Assembly: GCA_031420415.1 (NCBI GenBank)
Contig: JANOMT010000028.1
Coordinates: 1 to 64,000, forward strand
Reading direction: 5' to 3'
DNA length: 64,000 nucleotides
DNA from: JANYGA01 sp031420415
GTDB lineage: Bacteria; Vulcanimicrobiota; Vulcanimicrobiia; Vulcanimicrobiales; Vulcanimicrobiaceae
Both the position numbers and the translations under genes were made by a program. Below the pieces are notes generated by a model. That model did no database searches. It saw nothing but the letters and a program-made list of their open reading frames with translations, and had not been told where the DNA came from. Below are positions 1 to 7,570 of this stretch, piece by piece (the stretch's first letter is position 1; every line of letters begins with the position of its first letter).

Positions 1-241
1 GTATTACTTCTGTTTGGGTAACTAAGCCCGCGACCGCGTTTTTCGCTTGGGTGCGCTTGGTTGCTTGCTCGGGTTCGACGGTCATGCCCCCGCTTTGCGC
101 GAACGTTCGCGCATCGACGGCTTTGGTGAAGAACTGAATGCCCCCGAGCGTTACGAGGCTGAGGATCGAAATCATCATGATTGCGATCAGCATCTCGGGT
201 ACAGTAAATCCGCGTTCGTCATGGCGCGATACGGGCATCAT
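1..241 (-). CDS. Pseudopilin-like protein (3' end beyond window)
   Basis: Only the N-terminal 80 residues are visible; the frame stays open to base 1. A short leader is followed by a prepilin (type III) signal: Gly11 then F-T-V-P-E, giving the usual Glu at mature position 5, and a hydrophobic stretch of about 20 residues that would form the pilin helix. Family knowledge: such proteins are cleaved and N-methylated by a prepilin peptidase and assembled into type IV pilus or type II secretion pseudopili. The ATG overlaps the stop of the preceding pseudopilin (ATGA), so the genes are translationally coupled. The exact pilin class cannot be told from this fragment. Confidence 0.75.
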   Translation of the reverse strand, partial: MMPVSRHDERGFTVPEMLIAIMMISILSLVTLGGIQFFTKAVDARTFAQSGGMTVEPEQATKRTQAKNAVAGLVTQTEVI

Positions 242-687
242 GGTCCTACCACCGATCCTGGTGCGGGAGCTTCATTGAAGAGCGTCGCGCGTTCGGAAAT
301 TTTCTCGTCGAGCTCGCGGATCGTCACGTTGGCAACTTTCGCGAGCGTCGTCATCGTCGTACCGTCGGAGTTGCGAATCACGTTGGGCTCGATATTCACG
401 CTCACGTCGATCGTCTCGACGTGGTCGGCGGAATGTGCGATCGTCATCGATGCGCTCTTGCCGACCATCTGCGCGAGCATCGCTTTGTTGTAAACGGTAA
501 TTGCGCGCAGATCGGTCAGCACGTTGAGCGCATCGGCGTGCATGCGCGTGCGCGTTTCGACGAGCGTCGTTGAATGGACGCTCGTAGCGACGGCGCTTGC
601 AATCGCGATCATCACGAACGTTGTGAGCGCGGCGGCAACGATCACCTCGATGAGTGAGAAGCCGCGCTCGTTCCGACGCTTACGCAT
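238..687 (-). CDS. Pseudopilin / prepilin-like protein
   Basis: 149 residues. A strongly basic leader ends in Gly9, followed by F-S-L-I-E-V and a hydrophobic helix to about residue 32, a textbook prepilin N-terminus with Glu5 of the mature chain. The rest is polar with no further membrane segment, as in minor pilins. I prefer ATG 687 over the in-frame ATG at 714, because a GAGAAG ribosome-binding site lies just upstream and overlap with the previous gene is then 8 bases, not 35. It is the middle gene of three overlapping minus-strand pilin genes, probably minor components of one pseudopilus. Confidence 0.75.
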   Translation of the reverse strand: MRKRRNERGFSLIEVIVAAALTTFVMIAIASAVATSVHSTTLVETRTRMHADALNVLTDLRAITVYNKAMLAQMVGKSASMTIAHSADHVETIDVSVNIEPNVIRNSDGTTMTTLAKVANVTIRELDEKISERATLFNEAPAPGSVVGP

Positions 688-1330
688 GGGGCTTCTCGAG
701 TTGCAAAACGGCATCGTGGCACGTGAACGGATCTTTTTCCGTGAAGACCCCGTCTGTCGCGGAGATCGTCACACCGCTTTCATCGCATCCGGGATCGGCC
801 GCTATCGTCATTTTATTTTCCGGATCGTACGCGTAGCCCTTAACGATACTCGCGAAGCCAGATTGCGACACGAGGATCGAAAATGGCGTCGGTATCGTGC
901 CGAGCGAGGCCGATGAAATTTGAAAATCGGCTCGCACGCGCTGACGGGGCATACCTGGGTCCTGCACGAGCGTGTCGGCCTTGTAATTCTGGCCCGGGCC
1001 GACGCCGCGGTAAGAGATCGGTCGCGAACGATAGATGGCGATGACACTCCCGTGGCCGCTCGGATCGAGCGGATCGTGTTTGACCGAGATCGTCGCGCCG
1101 GTAGGCACGAGTGGATTCGTCGCGTCACCCGTGACCATCGCGAGATCGCGCGCTTCGGCGAGCGCGGCTTGCATTGCGAGCATCGCGGGGTGTGTCATGG
1201 GATGTGGCGCTGCGAAGGTCGAGAGCACGATCGTCATGATGGAGAGAATCGCAACCGCAACCATCACTTCGAGCAACGTGAAGCCGCGCTCGTGTTGCGC
1301 GGCGGGAGCCTTCGTATCTACGTCGGTCAT
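680..1330 (-). CDS. Pseudopilin / prepilin-like protein (GspH-like N-terminus)
   Basis: 216 residues. Prepilin signal with Gly16 followed by F-T-L-L-E-V and a hydrophobic helix of about 20 residues. The following A-rich helix and the beta-rich remainder fit a GspH/FimT-like minor pseudopilin, but that class is an inference. Two cysteines near the C-terminus could form a disulfide. First gene of a three-gene minus-strand cluster continuing past the left edge, transcribed away from pyrC; the shared promoter region is 1331-1435. Confidence 0.75.
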   Translation of the reverse strand: MTDVDTKAPAAQHERGFTLLEVMVAVAILSIMTIVLSTFAAPHPMTHPAMLAMQAALAEARDLAMVTGDATNPLVPTGATISVKHDPLDPSGHGSVIAIYRSRPISYRGVGPGQNYKADTLVQDPGMPRQRVRADFQISSASLGTIPTPFSILVSQSGFASIVKGYAYDPENKMTIAADPGCDESGVTISATDGVFTEKDPFTCHDAVLQLEKPHA

Positions 1331-1382
1331 CGCAATCTATGCAGTGCCCGCATTCGCCGACTTGCGACCGCACGCGTCCCGT

Positions 1383-1400
1383 CCCGCCAACAAAGGCGGG
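1383..1400 (+). promoter_or_regulatory. Leader hairpin upstream of pyrC
   Basis: CCCGCC-AACAAA-GGCGGG, a perfect 6-bp GC stem with a 6-nt loop, lies 35 bases before the pyrC start in the divergent region 1331-1435. No T-tract follows, so it is not an ordinary intrinsic terminator. It could be a leader RNA element of the pyrimidine operon or an operator. No PyrR-binding consensus was identified. Confidence 0.35.
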
Positions 1401-1435
1401 TCCAGCACTCGGAGCGACCGAACGGCCCCGTTCAC

Positions 1436-2740
1436 GTGAGCGATCTTCTTATCCGCGGCGGACGTGTTGTCGATCCCGCGCAACACCTCGATGCCATCCG
1501 TGATGTCCTCGTCCGCGATGGTCTCATCGCCGCAATCGGCGAGCATCTCGAAGCGACCGGAGTCGACGTCGAGATCTACGATGCAACCGGCGCCGTCGTC
1601 GCGCCCGGCTTTATCGACATGCACGTCCATCTCCGCGAACCGGGCCAGACGCACAAAGAAACGATCGCGACCGGAAGCGCGGCTGCCGTCGCTGGCGGCT
1701 TCACGGCCGTTGCGTGCATGCCGAACACCGAACCCGCCCTCGATTCTCCCGCCCTCATCGCCGAAGTGTTGCGCCTTGCGACGGCCGCCGGGCTCGCCCG
1801 CATCTATCCGATCGCGGCACTCACGCGCGGGCGTGCGGGCAACGAGCTCTCACCGTATTGGCGCCTGCACGATGCGGGCGCGGTCGCCTTTAGCGACGAC
1901 GGCTTCGCCGTGAAGAACGCGCGCGTGCTCCGCCAAGCCGCACTTTACGCACGCGACGTGCCCGGCGTCTTTATCTCACATTGCGAAGATGGCGATCTCA
2001 AAGGCGACGGCGTCATGAACGAAGGCGCACGAAGTTTCGATCTCGGGCTTGCCGGCTCGCCGGGCCTAGCCGAGGAAGTCCACGTCGCACGCGACGTGCT
2101 CATCGGCGGCGACACGAAAAAACCGTTTCACATCGCGCATCTCTCCACGGCGATGAGTATCGAGCTCATCCGCTTCGGTCGCGCGCAAGAAATTGCGGTA
2201 ACGTGCGAAGTTACGCCGCACCATCTCTTGCAGGGCGACGACCACTTCGAAGGCTTTCGTGCCGATGCCAAAGTCAATCCGCCGCTCCGCCTCGAGCGCG
2301 ATATCGCGGCGTTGCGTGCGGCCGTTCGCGATGGCACGATCGACGTCTTCGCAACCGATCACGCACCGCATACGCGCGAAGAGAAGGCGCAGTTGCTCGC
2401 CGCAGCGCCCGTCGGATTTTCGGGCCTCGAAACGGCCGTCGGCGCCTATGCGCACGCACTTCCCGATCTGCCGCTCGCGCGCTTCGTCGCGCTCCTCTCA
2501 ACCAATCCCGCGCGTATCCTCAACGTCCCCGGCGGAACGTTACGCATCGGAAGTGCGGCGGATATTACCATTTTTGCCGAGCGACCATGGCGCGTCGAGT
2601 CCAACGCGTTCTTCTCTCTCGGGAAAAATACGCCGTTTGAAGGCGAAACGTTCGCGCGGCGCCCAATCGCGACGATCGTGGGTGGACGTTTCGCCATGCG
2701 AGATGGCCGCGTCGGAACGGCGATTCTGGGCGTCGCCTGA
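1436..2740 (+). CDS. pyrC: Dihydroorotase (class I, multifunctional-operon type)
   Basis: 434 residues. Interconverts N-carbamoyl-L-aspartate and dihydroorotate in de novo pyrimidine synthesis. The amidohydrolase metal-site motif D-M-H-V-H-L-R-E is at residues 61-68 (His63, His65, substrate Arg67). Further ligand regions F-I-S-H, H-I-A-H and the catalytic loop F-A-T-D-H-A-P-H are all present, and length is typical of class I bacterial enzymes. The open frame extends upstream to 920, but the GTG at 1436 begins the conserved DLLIRGG strand and the upstream part is antisense to the pilin gene. carA follows two genes later and carB lies 21 kb away. No pyrB is visible. Confidence 0.95.
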   Translation: MSDLLIRGGRVVDPAQHLDAIRDVLVRDGLIAAIGEHLEATGVDVEIYDATGAVVAPGFIDMHVHLREPGQTHKETIATGSAAAVAGGFTAVACMPNTEPALDSPALIAEVLRLATAAGLARIYPIAALTRGRAGNELSPYWRLHDAGAVAFSDDGFAVKNARVLRQAALYARDVPGVFISHCEDGDLKGDGVMNEGARSFDLGLAGSPGLAEEVHVARDVLIGGDTKKPFHIAHLSTAMSIELIRFGRAQEIAVTCEVTPHHLLQGDDHFEGFRADAKVNPPLRLERDIAALRAAVRDGTIDVFATDHAPHTREEKAQLLAAAPVGFSGLETAVGAYAHALPDLPLARFVALLSTNPARILNVPGGTLRIGSAADITIFAERPWRVESNAFFSLGKNTPFEGETFARRPIATIVGGRFAMRDGRVGTAILGVA

Positions 2741-2757
2741 GATTATTACGCGCGGCT

Positions 2758-3729
2758 ATGCGTTGCACGCACATGCGCCCGTCTTTGGTAACCGCGTCGA
2801 TTGTGGCATGCGCCGCACTCTTCGGCGCGGTCGCGAGTGCGGCCGAAGCGCCCTCGGCTGAAGCGATTTTCGCCCACGCGAAAGACGCCTGGCGCACGCG
2901 GCAAGAAGTGCCGTTTATCGCCTACAACATGCGCGAGCGCTACGAGTGGCGCGGCCGCACGCACGATAACTGGTGGCAGGTCGCGTATCGCGATCGCGAC
3001 CGCGCGCTCGCTCTGCGCCGTACCATCGTCGCCGCCGATGAGGCGAAACGCCTGCGCGGCTCGCCGATCACCTTCAACCTCAAAGTCCACAAGGGCAACG
3101 TTCACGCCGATTCGCTCGACACGAATCCCGACGCCGACGCGTTCCCCATCCTCGAACCGCAGATCGAACCCAACGCCTCGTTCGGGCTCGTCCGTCGCGA
3201 ACCTAAAGCCGCGCTCGTCGGGAATGCGACTGGATTGCCAAGTGCGGGCCCGACTGCGGTAGAGCCGGTCCCGACGCCGACGCCGACCGCGACGCCGACG
3301 CCCGTGCCATCGGCGCTGGTGACCGAGAAACCGCTTCGAGAGCTCGCGCGCATCGAGGCGGTCGCGCGCGACTATGCGATCGTGCTCGCGGGGACGGAGA
3401 CGATTCGCGGCGTCGATGCCTATCATCTCGCGCTCACGCCGTTGCGCAACCCACGCGTCTACCGGCTGCGCGATCTGTGGGTCGATACGACGACCTTCGG
3501 CACGGTTCAACTCGCGATTCAAGGCATCTTCGAGGGCAAACCCTACGACGATGCGCGCTGGATCGTTGCCTACACCTCGATCGCGGGCCGCTACTACGTC
3601 CAGCAGATCCACACCGAGGACACGCTGCGCTTCGGGCTCGACCGCACCGTGACGGGCCTGACGTTCGATTTCGTCGGCTACGATTTCCCGACCACGCTCC
3701 CGATCATGATGTTCCAGCGCATGCTGTAA
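2758..3729 (+). CDS. Secreted protein of unknown function (paralogue of 6611-7570)
   Basis: 323 residues, with an N-terminal signal peptide (hydrophobic stretch about residues 9-27, A-S-A-A cleavage region). The mature part has a W/Y-rich D-N-W-W-Q-V motif near residue 77, a Pro-Thr linker in the middle, and a beta-rich C-terminal half containing R-L-R-D-L-W-V and Y-Y-V-Q-Q. The 319-residue product at 6611-7570 shares the D-N-W-W, R-L-R-D-L-W, G-K/N-K-P-Y-D and Y-V-Q-Q motifs in the same order, so the two are paralogues in one operon. I do not recognise the family. An outer-membrane or periplasmic role is plausible only from the signal peptide. ATG 2773 is an alternative start. Confidence 0.7.
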   Translation: MRCTHMRPSLVTASIVACAALFGAVASAAEAPSAEAIFAHAKDAWRTRQEVPFIAYNMRERYEWRGRTHDNWWQVAYRDRDRALALRRTIVAADEAKRLRGSPITFNLKVHKGNVHADSLDTNPDADAFPILEPQIEPNASFGLVRREPKAALVGNATGLPSAGPTAVEPVPTPTPTATPTPVPSALVTEKPLRELARIEAVARDYAIVLAGTETIRGVDAYHLALTPLRNPRVYRLRDLWVDTTTFGTVQLAIQGIFEGKPYDDARWIVAYTSIAGRYYVQQIHTEDTLRFGLDRTVTGLTFDFVGYDFPTTLPIMMFQRML

Positions 3730-3772
3730 GAGAGGCGCGTACCGTCGCAAGGCCAAATGTGCGCCTCTCGAC

Positions 3773-4849
3773 ATGATGAAACCGGCCTCATTGCTTCTCG
3801 CCGACGGTACGCGCTTCGACGGCGAAGGCATCGGCTACGATGCGCTCGCTCTCGGCGAAGCCGTCTTCTTTACCGGCATGACGGGCTACGAAGAAGCGCT
3901 CACCGATCCGTCGTACGCGGGCCAGTTGCTCACGTTCACCTACCCGATGATCGGCAATTACGGCATCTCTGGGACCGCGTCGCAGCACCATCGCGCGTGC
4001 GTTGCGGGCGCGATCGTCAAGCGCATCGCGCGCCATCCCTCGCATCATGCCATGACGGACGACCTGCCATCGTGGCTCGCCGCGCAACGCGTGCCAACGC
4101 TCGTCGGGATCGACACGCGTGCGCTCACGACGGTGTTGCGCGAGCACGGCACGATCCGCGCGGCGCTTGCGGTAGGGGAAGCTTCGATCGAACGCATGGA
4201 AGCGGCGCTCACGCCATACGCTCGCGAAACGAGCACCGTCGGTCTGGTGGCCGACGTCGCGACGCGCACCGTGCAGAGCCCGACCCCACATGCGACGGGG
4301 CCGCATATCGTCGTCATCGATTGCGGCGTCAAGCGTGCGATCGTTCGCGATCTCGCGGCCCTCGGCGCGCGCATCACGGTCGTACCCTACGGCGTTTCGT
4401 CGGACGAGATTCTCGCGCGCAAACCCGATGCGGTCGTCATTTCGCCCGGACCCGGCGATCCGACCGATCTGCCGGAGACGATCGAAACGCTGCGCAATCT
4501 CGTCGGGCGCATGCCGATGTTCGGCGTGTGTCTCGGGCACCAAATGCTCGCGCTCGCACTCGGTGCGAAAACATACAAATTGCCCTACGGTCATCGCGGT
4601 GGAAATCAACCTGTCAAAGACGTGCTGCACGATCGCGTGCTCGTCACCGCGCACAATCACGGCTATGCGGTCGACGGCGCGTCGCTTCCGAGCGATCTGC
4701 AAGCGACGATGATCAACCTCAACGACGGCACGAACGAAGGTTTCCGGCACACGACATTGCCGATCTCGGCCGTGCAATTCCATCCTGAGGCCTCGCCTGG
4801 ACCCCTGGATGCGCGGTATCTGTTTGCCGAATGGATCGGCACGCTGTAA
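3773..4849 (+). CDS. carA: Carbamoyl-phosphate synthase small (glutaminase) subunit
   Basis: 358 residues. Hydrolyses glutamine and passes ammonia to CarB for carbamoyl phosphate used in pyrimidine and arginine synthesis. The N-terminal CPSase small domain contains F-T-G-M-T-G-Y-E. The C-terminal class I glutamine amidotransferase domain has S-P-G-P-G-D-P, the nucleophile Cys253 in G-V-C-L-G-H-Q, and the His337/Glu339 pair in F-H-P-E-A. All catalytic residues are present. The ATG at 3773 is followed by a second ATG. carB lies at 23799, separated by an unrelated 19 kb. The next gene starts inside the carA end. Confidence 0.95.
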   Translation: MMKPASLLLADGTRFDGEGIGYDALALGEAVFFTGMTGYEEALTDPSYAGQLLTFTYPMIGNYGISGTASQHHRACVAGAIVKRIARHPSHHAMTDDLPSWLAAQRVPTLVGIDTRALTTVLREHGTIRAALAVGEASIERMEAALTPYARETSTVGLVADVATRTVQSPTPHATGPHIVVIDCGVKRAIVRDLAALGARITVVPYGVSSDEILARKPDAVVISPGPGDPTDLPETIETLRNLVGRMPMFGVCLGHQMLALALGAKTYKLPYGHRGGNQPVKDVLHDRVLVTAHNHGYAVDGASLPSDLQATMINLNDGTNEGFRHTTLPISAVQFHPEASPGPLDARYLFAEWIGTL

Positions 4850-5700
4850 CGCGTGCCGCCGCGTTTGGCGCGGCGGTCGCGAGCATCGCCGTGCCATGCA
4901 CGGCGCGGGCGCAATCGCTCGCATCGCTTCACGTCCGAAGTTTTACGATGGCGATCGATCGTACGAATCTGCGCGTCGGCGAACGGCTCCATCTTACGAT
5001 TTCCGCGCACGTCGACGAACGCGTGCTCGAACTCGATAACGTCACGCTCCCCGACCTCTCGGGCTTCGACACAATCGGCGACGAGCGACGGTGCGCGGCA
5101 TCGACTCGCGGCAGCGATTGCACGGAAACGCTCACGCTCGAACCGACGGTCGCGGGCGATCGCACGATCGCAGCGACCATCATGGATGCCATCGACGCGC
5201 GTAATGGGAAACCCTCACGTTTCTCGACCAACACGGTCGCCTTGCGCGTCGCGCCCGCACCACCGCATCTGCCGACGTGGCTTTGGCCGGTTTTATGGTC
5301 GATCGTGCTCGCGATTCTCCCGCTCGTGCTCGTCGTGCTCGCCGCGTGGGCGCTCATCTGGGGCTTCGGTCGCGGTAAACGCGCGACCGCACGCGCGTCG
5401 ATCGTCGTGTCGCCGCCCGCGCCCGCGATCTTCGTCGATCCGGCCGACCACATTCGTGGCCTCGTCGCCGAACTCGCGCGCGATCCGTCGCGCAAGCGTG
5501 CCCTCGCGGTCCGCGCCGCGTTGCGAGCCCTCGTCGGCGCGCGCGCCGACGAAACGCTTGCCGATCTCACGCGTCGGCGCGACATGACGGAACGCGTTCG
5601 CGTTCTCGAAGCACTACGTGCGATCGAGCGCGCTTCGTTTTGTGAAGACGAACGCGTCGCGCAAGCCGTTGCGGAGGCCCTACCATCGTTGAACTTCTGA
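4831..5700 (+). CDS. BatD-like membrane protein of the MoxR-associated locus
   Basis: 289 residues: signal peptide (to about residue 28), a beta-rich extracytoplasmic domain resembling the N-terminal domain of BatD/oxygen-tolerance proteins (R-V-G-E-R-L-H-L-T-I), one strong membrane segment around residues 150-180, and a cytoplasmic Ala/Arg-rich helical tail. Family knowledge: BatD works with MoxR ATPase, DUF58 and VWA proteins in membrane or envelope quality control. All four partners occur in this operon. The start overlaps carA by 19 bases, and the end overlaps moxR. Assignment rests on architecture and context rather than on strong motif identity. Confidence 0.6.
   Translation: MDRHAVTRAAAFGAAVASIAVPCTARAQSLASLHVRSFTMAIDRTNLRVGERLHLTISAHVDERVLELDNVTLPDLSGFDTIGDERRCAASTRGSDCTETLTLEPTVAGDRTIAATIMDAIDARNGKPSRFSTNTVALRVAPAPPHLPTWLWPVLWSIVLAILPLVLVVLAAWALIWGFGRGKRATARASIVVSPPAPAIFVDPADHIRGLVAELARDPSRKRALAVRAALRALVGARADETLADLTRRRDMTERVRVLEALRAIERASFCEDERVAQAVAEALPSLNF
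5673..5677 (+). promoter_or_regulatory. Ribosome-binding site fixing a non-ATG start of moxR
   Basis: A perfect GGAGG lies 7 bases before ATC at 5685. The moxR frame opens after a TGA at 5643 and contains no ATG, GTG or TTG before 5799, which is already at the Walker A motif. The placement of this site argues for initiation at the ATC codon. Confidence 0.55.
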
Positions 5701-6614
5701 AACCGTCGGCGCTCATCGACGCGCTCGCAGAGACCGTCGTTGGCCAACGCGCCGCGCTCGAAGCGCTGCTGCACGCGACGATTGCGGGCGGCCACGTCGT
5801 GCTCGAAGGTCCGCCCGGGCTTGCGAAGACGCTCGCGTGCCGCGCGCTCGCGGCCGCCGTCGGCGGAAGTTTCAAACGCGTGCAGTTTACGCCCGATCTC
5901 TTGCCGAGCGATATCGTCGGCACGCGCATCTTCGATCAACGTACGGGTGAATTCGCAACGTCGCCGGGACCGATCTTCGCCAACGTCGTGCTCGCCGACG
6001 AAATAAATCGCGCGCCTGCGAAAGTGCAATCGGCACTTTTGGAAGCGATGCAAGAACGCCAGGTGACGATCGGGCCGCAGAGCTTTCCCCTTCCCGATCC
6101 CTTTCTCGTGACGGCGACGATGAATCCGCTCGATAGCGACGGCACCTACGCGCTCCCGCTCGCGCAGATGGATCGCTTTCTCGTCAACGTGCTCGTCGAT
6201 TACCCGAGCGCGGAAGAAGAACTCGGGATCCTCGCGCGTTTCGGCGGTGAAACGCCCGCGTTACCGCACGATGTCGCATCGATGGGCGATCTCTTGCGTT
6301 GGCGCGCCGATGCACGCGCCGTCTTCCTCGAACCGAAGATCGCCGCATATATCGTGGCGCTCGTGCGTGCGACGCGCAAACATCACGAGTACCTCGATCG
6401 AGGCGCGAGCCCGCGCGCGACGCTCGCACTCGCTGCGCTCGCACGCGCCCGCGCGCTTTGCGACGAACGATCGTATGTCGTGCCCGACGACGTGCGCGCC
6501 GCCGCGCCCGCCGTAATGCGCCACCGGCTCGCGTACAACTATCGCACGCAAGTCGAAAATATCGACCGCGAAACGATCGTTGCCGAGCTCATCGCAAGCG
6601 TTTCGGTTCCATGA
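5685..6614 (+). CDS. MoxR-family AAA+ ATPase
   Basis: About 309 residues if initiated at ATC 5685. Family role: an ATP-driven chaperone acting with VWA-domain proteins on membrane or periplasmic targets. Walker A G-P-P-G-L-A-K-T (Lys48) and Walker B V-L-A-D-E (Asp105/Glu106) are followed by I-N-R-A-P-A-K-V-Q, a MoxR hallmark, and the sensor region T-M-N-P-L-D. Starting at the first GTG (5799) would remove the 38 residues before Walker A, including conserved V-V-G-Q-R, so an upstream non-canonical start is inferred. It overlaps batD by 16 bases and the next gene by ATGA. Confidence 0.85.
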   Translation: MVELLKPSALIDALAETVVGQRAALEALLHATIAGGHVVLEGPPGLAKTLACRALAAAVGGSFKRVQFTPDLLPSDIVGTRIFDQRTGEFATSPGPIFANVVLADEINRAPAKVQSALLEAMQERQVTIGPQSFPLPDPFLVTATMNPLDSDGTYALPLAQMDRFLVNVLVDYPSAEEELGILARFGGETPALPHDVASMGDLLRWRADARAVFLEPKIAAYIVALVRATRKHHEYLDRGASPRATLALAALARARALCDERSYVVPDDVRAAAPAVMRHRLAYNYRTQVENIDRETIVAELIASVSVP

Positions 6615-7570
6615 CCCGAATGACGATAACGATGCGATCCGTGCGAACACTCAAACGTGCCTCGGTCGCGCTCGGTGCATTCGCGCTCGTTTGCGCCACG
6701 GCTCCGCATGCGAGCCCGGCGCGCGCGGTCGAGCCAACGTTGACGGCGGCGCCCGTGCAAGATCCCGAAGCGGAGCGTGATTTCGTGCGTGCGCGCGATT
6801 GGTGGCGCGCGCGAACCGACGCGCCATACGTGCGCTATGGGGCGCTCGTGCGTTACCTCCACAACGGACACGTCTTCGACAATTGGTGGGACGTCTACCA
6901 GCGCACCGCCGACGGTGCCCTCGCACTCACGCCTCTGCACGACGCCGAAGAAGAGAATCATCGCTTACGCGGCGTGCCGTTCTCGATCTTCGGTCTCAAG
7001 ATTTTCGATACCAATGGCGATGCAGCACCGATCAGACTCGACGATCCGCGCATCGATATTGCTTCGTCGTTCGGCATCGTGACGCGCTTTGGGAAGACGA
7101 TCGTTCCGCGCGTCGCGTCGTCGCCGCGATCCGGTGCATCTTCGGCAACGCCGATTCCGCAAGCGACCGACGATCTGCGCGAGATCGGCCGCATCGAATC
7201 GAGCACGCGCGCGTACGATATTCGGATTGCGGGCACCGATACGGTTGCGGGTTCGCCCGCGTTGCATTTGGTGCTCGCACCGATCCGCGATCCCAAGATC
7301 AATCGCTTGCGCGATCTGTGGCTCGAGCCCACGACGTATCGTACCGTCCAGTCGCGCGTCCAGGGGATCCTCGAAAATAAACCCTACGACGGCATTTCCT
7401 GGACGGTCCACTACGCGGTCGTTGAGGGCCGGCAATACGTGCAACAGGTCGTCGCCGATGAGCCGATCCATTTCGGGCTCGACACGACGTTGCCGAAGTT
7501 CGAGTTCGACTTCGTCGATCTCCATTTCCCGATCGACGTTCCAAAGTTCACCTTCGATCGTCCGTTTTGA
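6611..7570 (+). CDS. Secreted protein of unknown function (paralogue of 2758-3729)
   Basis: 319 residues; ATG overlaps the moxR stop (ATGA). An N-terminal signal peptide (hydrophobic run about residues 14-30, A-R-A-V cleavage region) precedes a domain with D-N-W-W-D-V-Y, R-L-R-D-L-W-L, N-K-P-Y-D and Y-V-Q-Q-V, matching its paralogue at 2758 in order and spacing. No catalytic signature is recognised. Tight coupling between moxR and the acylase suggests it acts at the cell surface in the same process, but that is context only. Confidence 0.7.
   Translation: MTRMTITMRSVRTLKRASVALGAFALVCATAPHASPARAVEPTLTAAPVQDPEAERDFVRARDWWRARTDAPYVRYGALVRYLHNGHVFDNWWDVYQRTADGALALTPLHDAEEENHRLRGVPFSIFGLKIFDTNGDAAPIRLDDPRIDIASSFGIVTRFGKTIVPRVASSPRSGASSATPIPQATDDLREIGRIESSTRAYDIRIAGTDTVAGSPALHLVLAPIRDPKINRLRDLWLEPTTYRTVQSRVQGILENKPYDGISWTVHYAVVEGRQYVQQVVADEPIHFGLDTTLPKFEFDFVDLHFPIDVPKFTFDRPF

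Noticed and set aside
920..1435. 172-residue N-terminal extension of pyrC
   Set aside because: Arg/His-rich, antisense to the pseudopilin gene and not part of any dihydroorotase; GTG 1436 starts the conserved first strand.
3282..3311. GACGCC/CCGACG repeats as a repeat element
   Set aside because: They encode the Pro-Thr linker of the secreted protein and are a coding low-complexity run.
2746..3831. 361-residue minus-strand open frame
   Set aside because: Arg-rich composition and exact antisense to a secreted protein with clear signal peptide and a paralogue; no motif.
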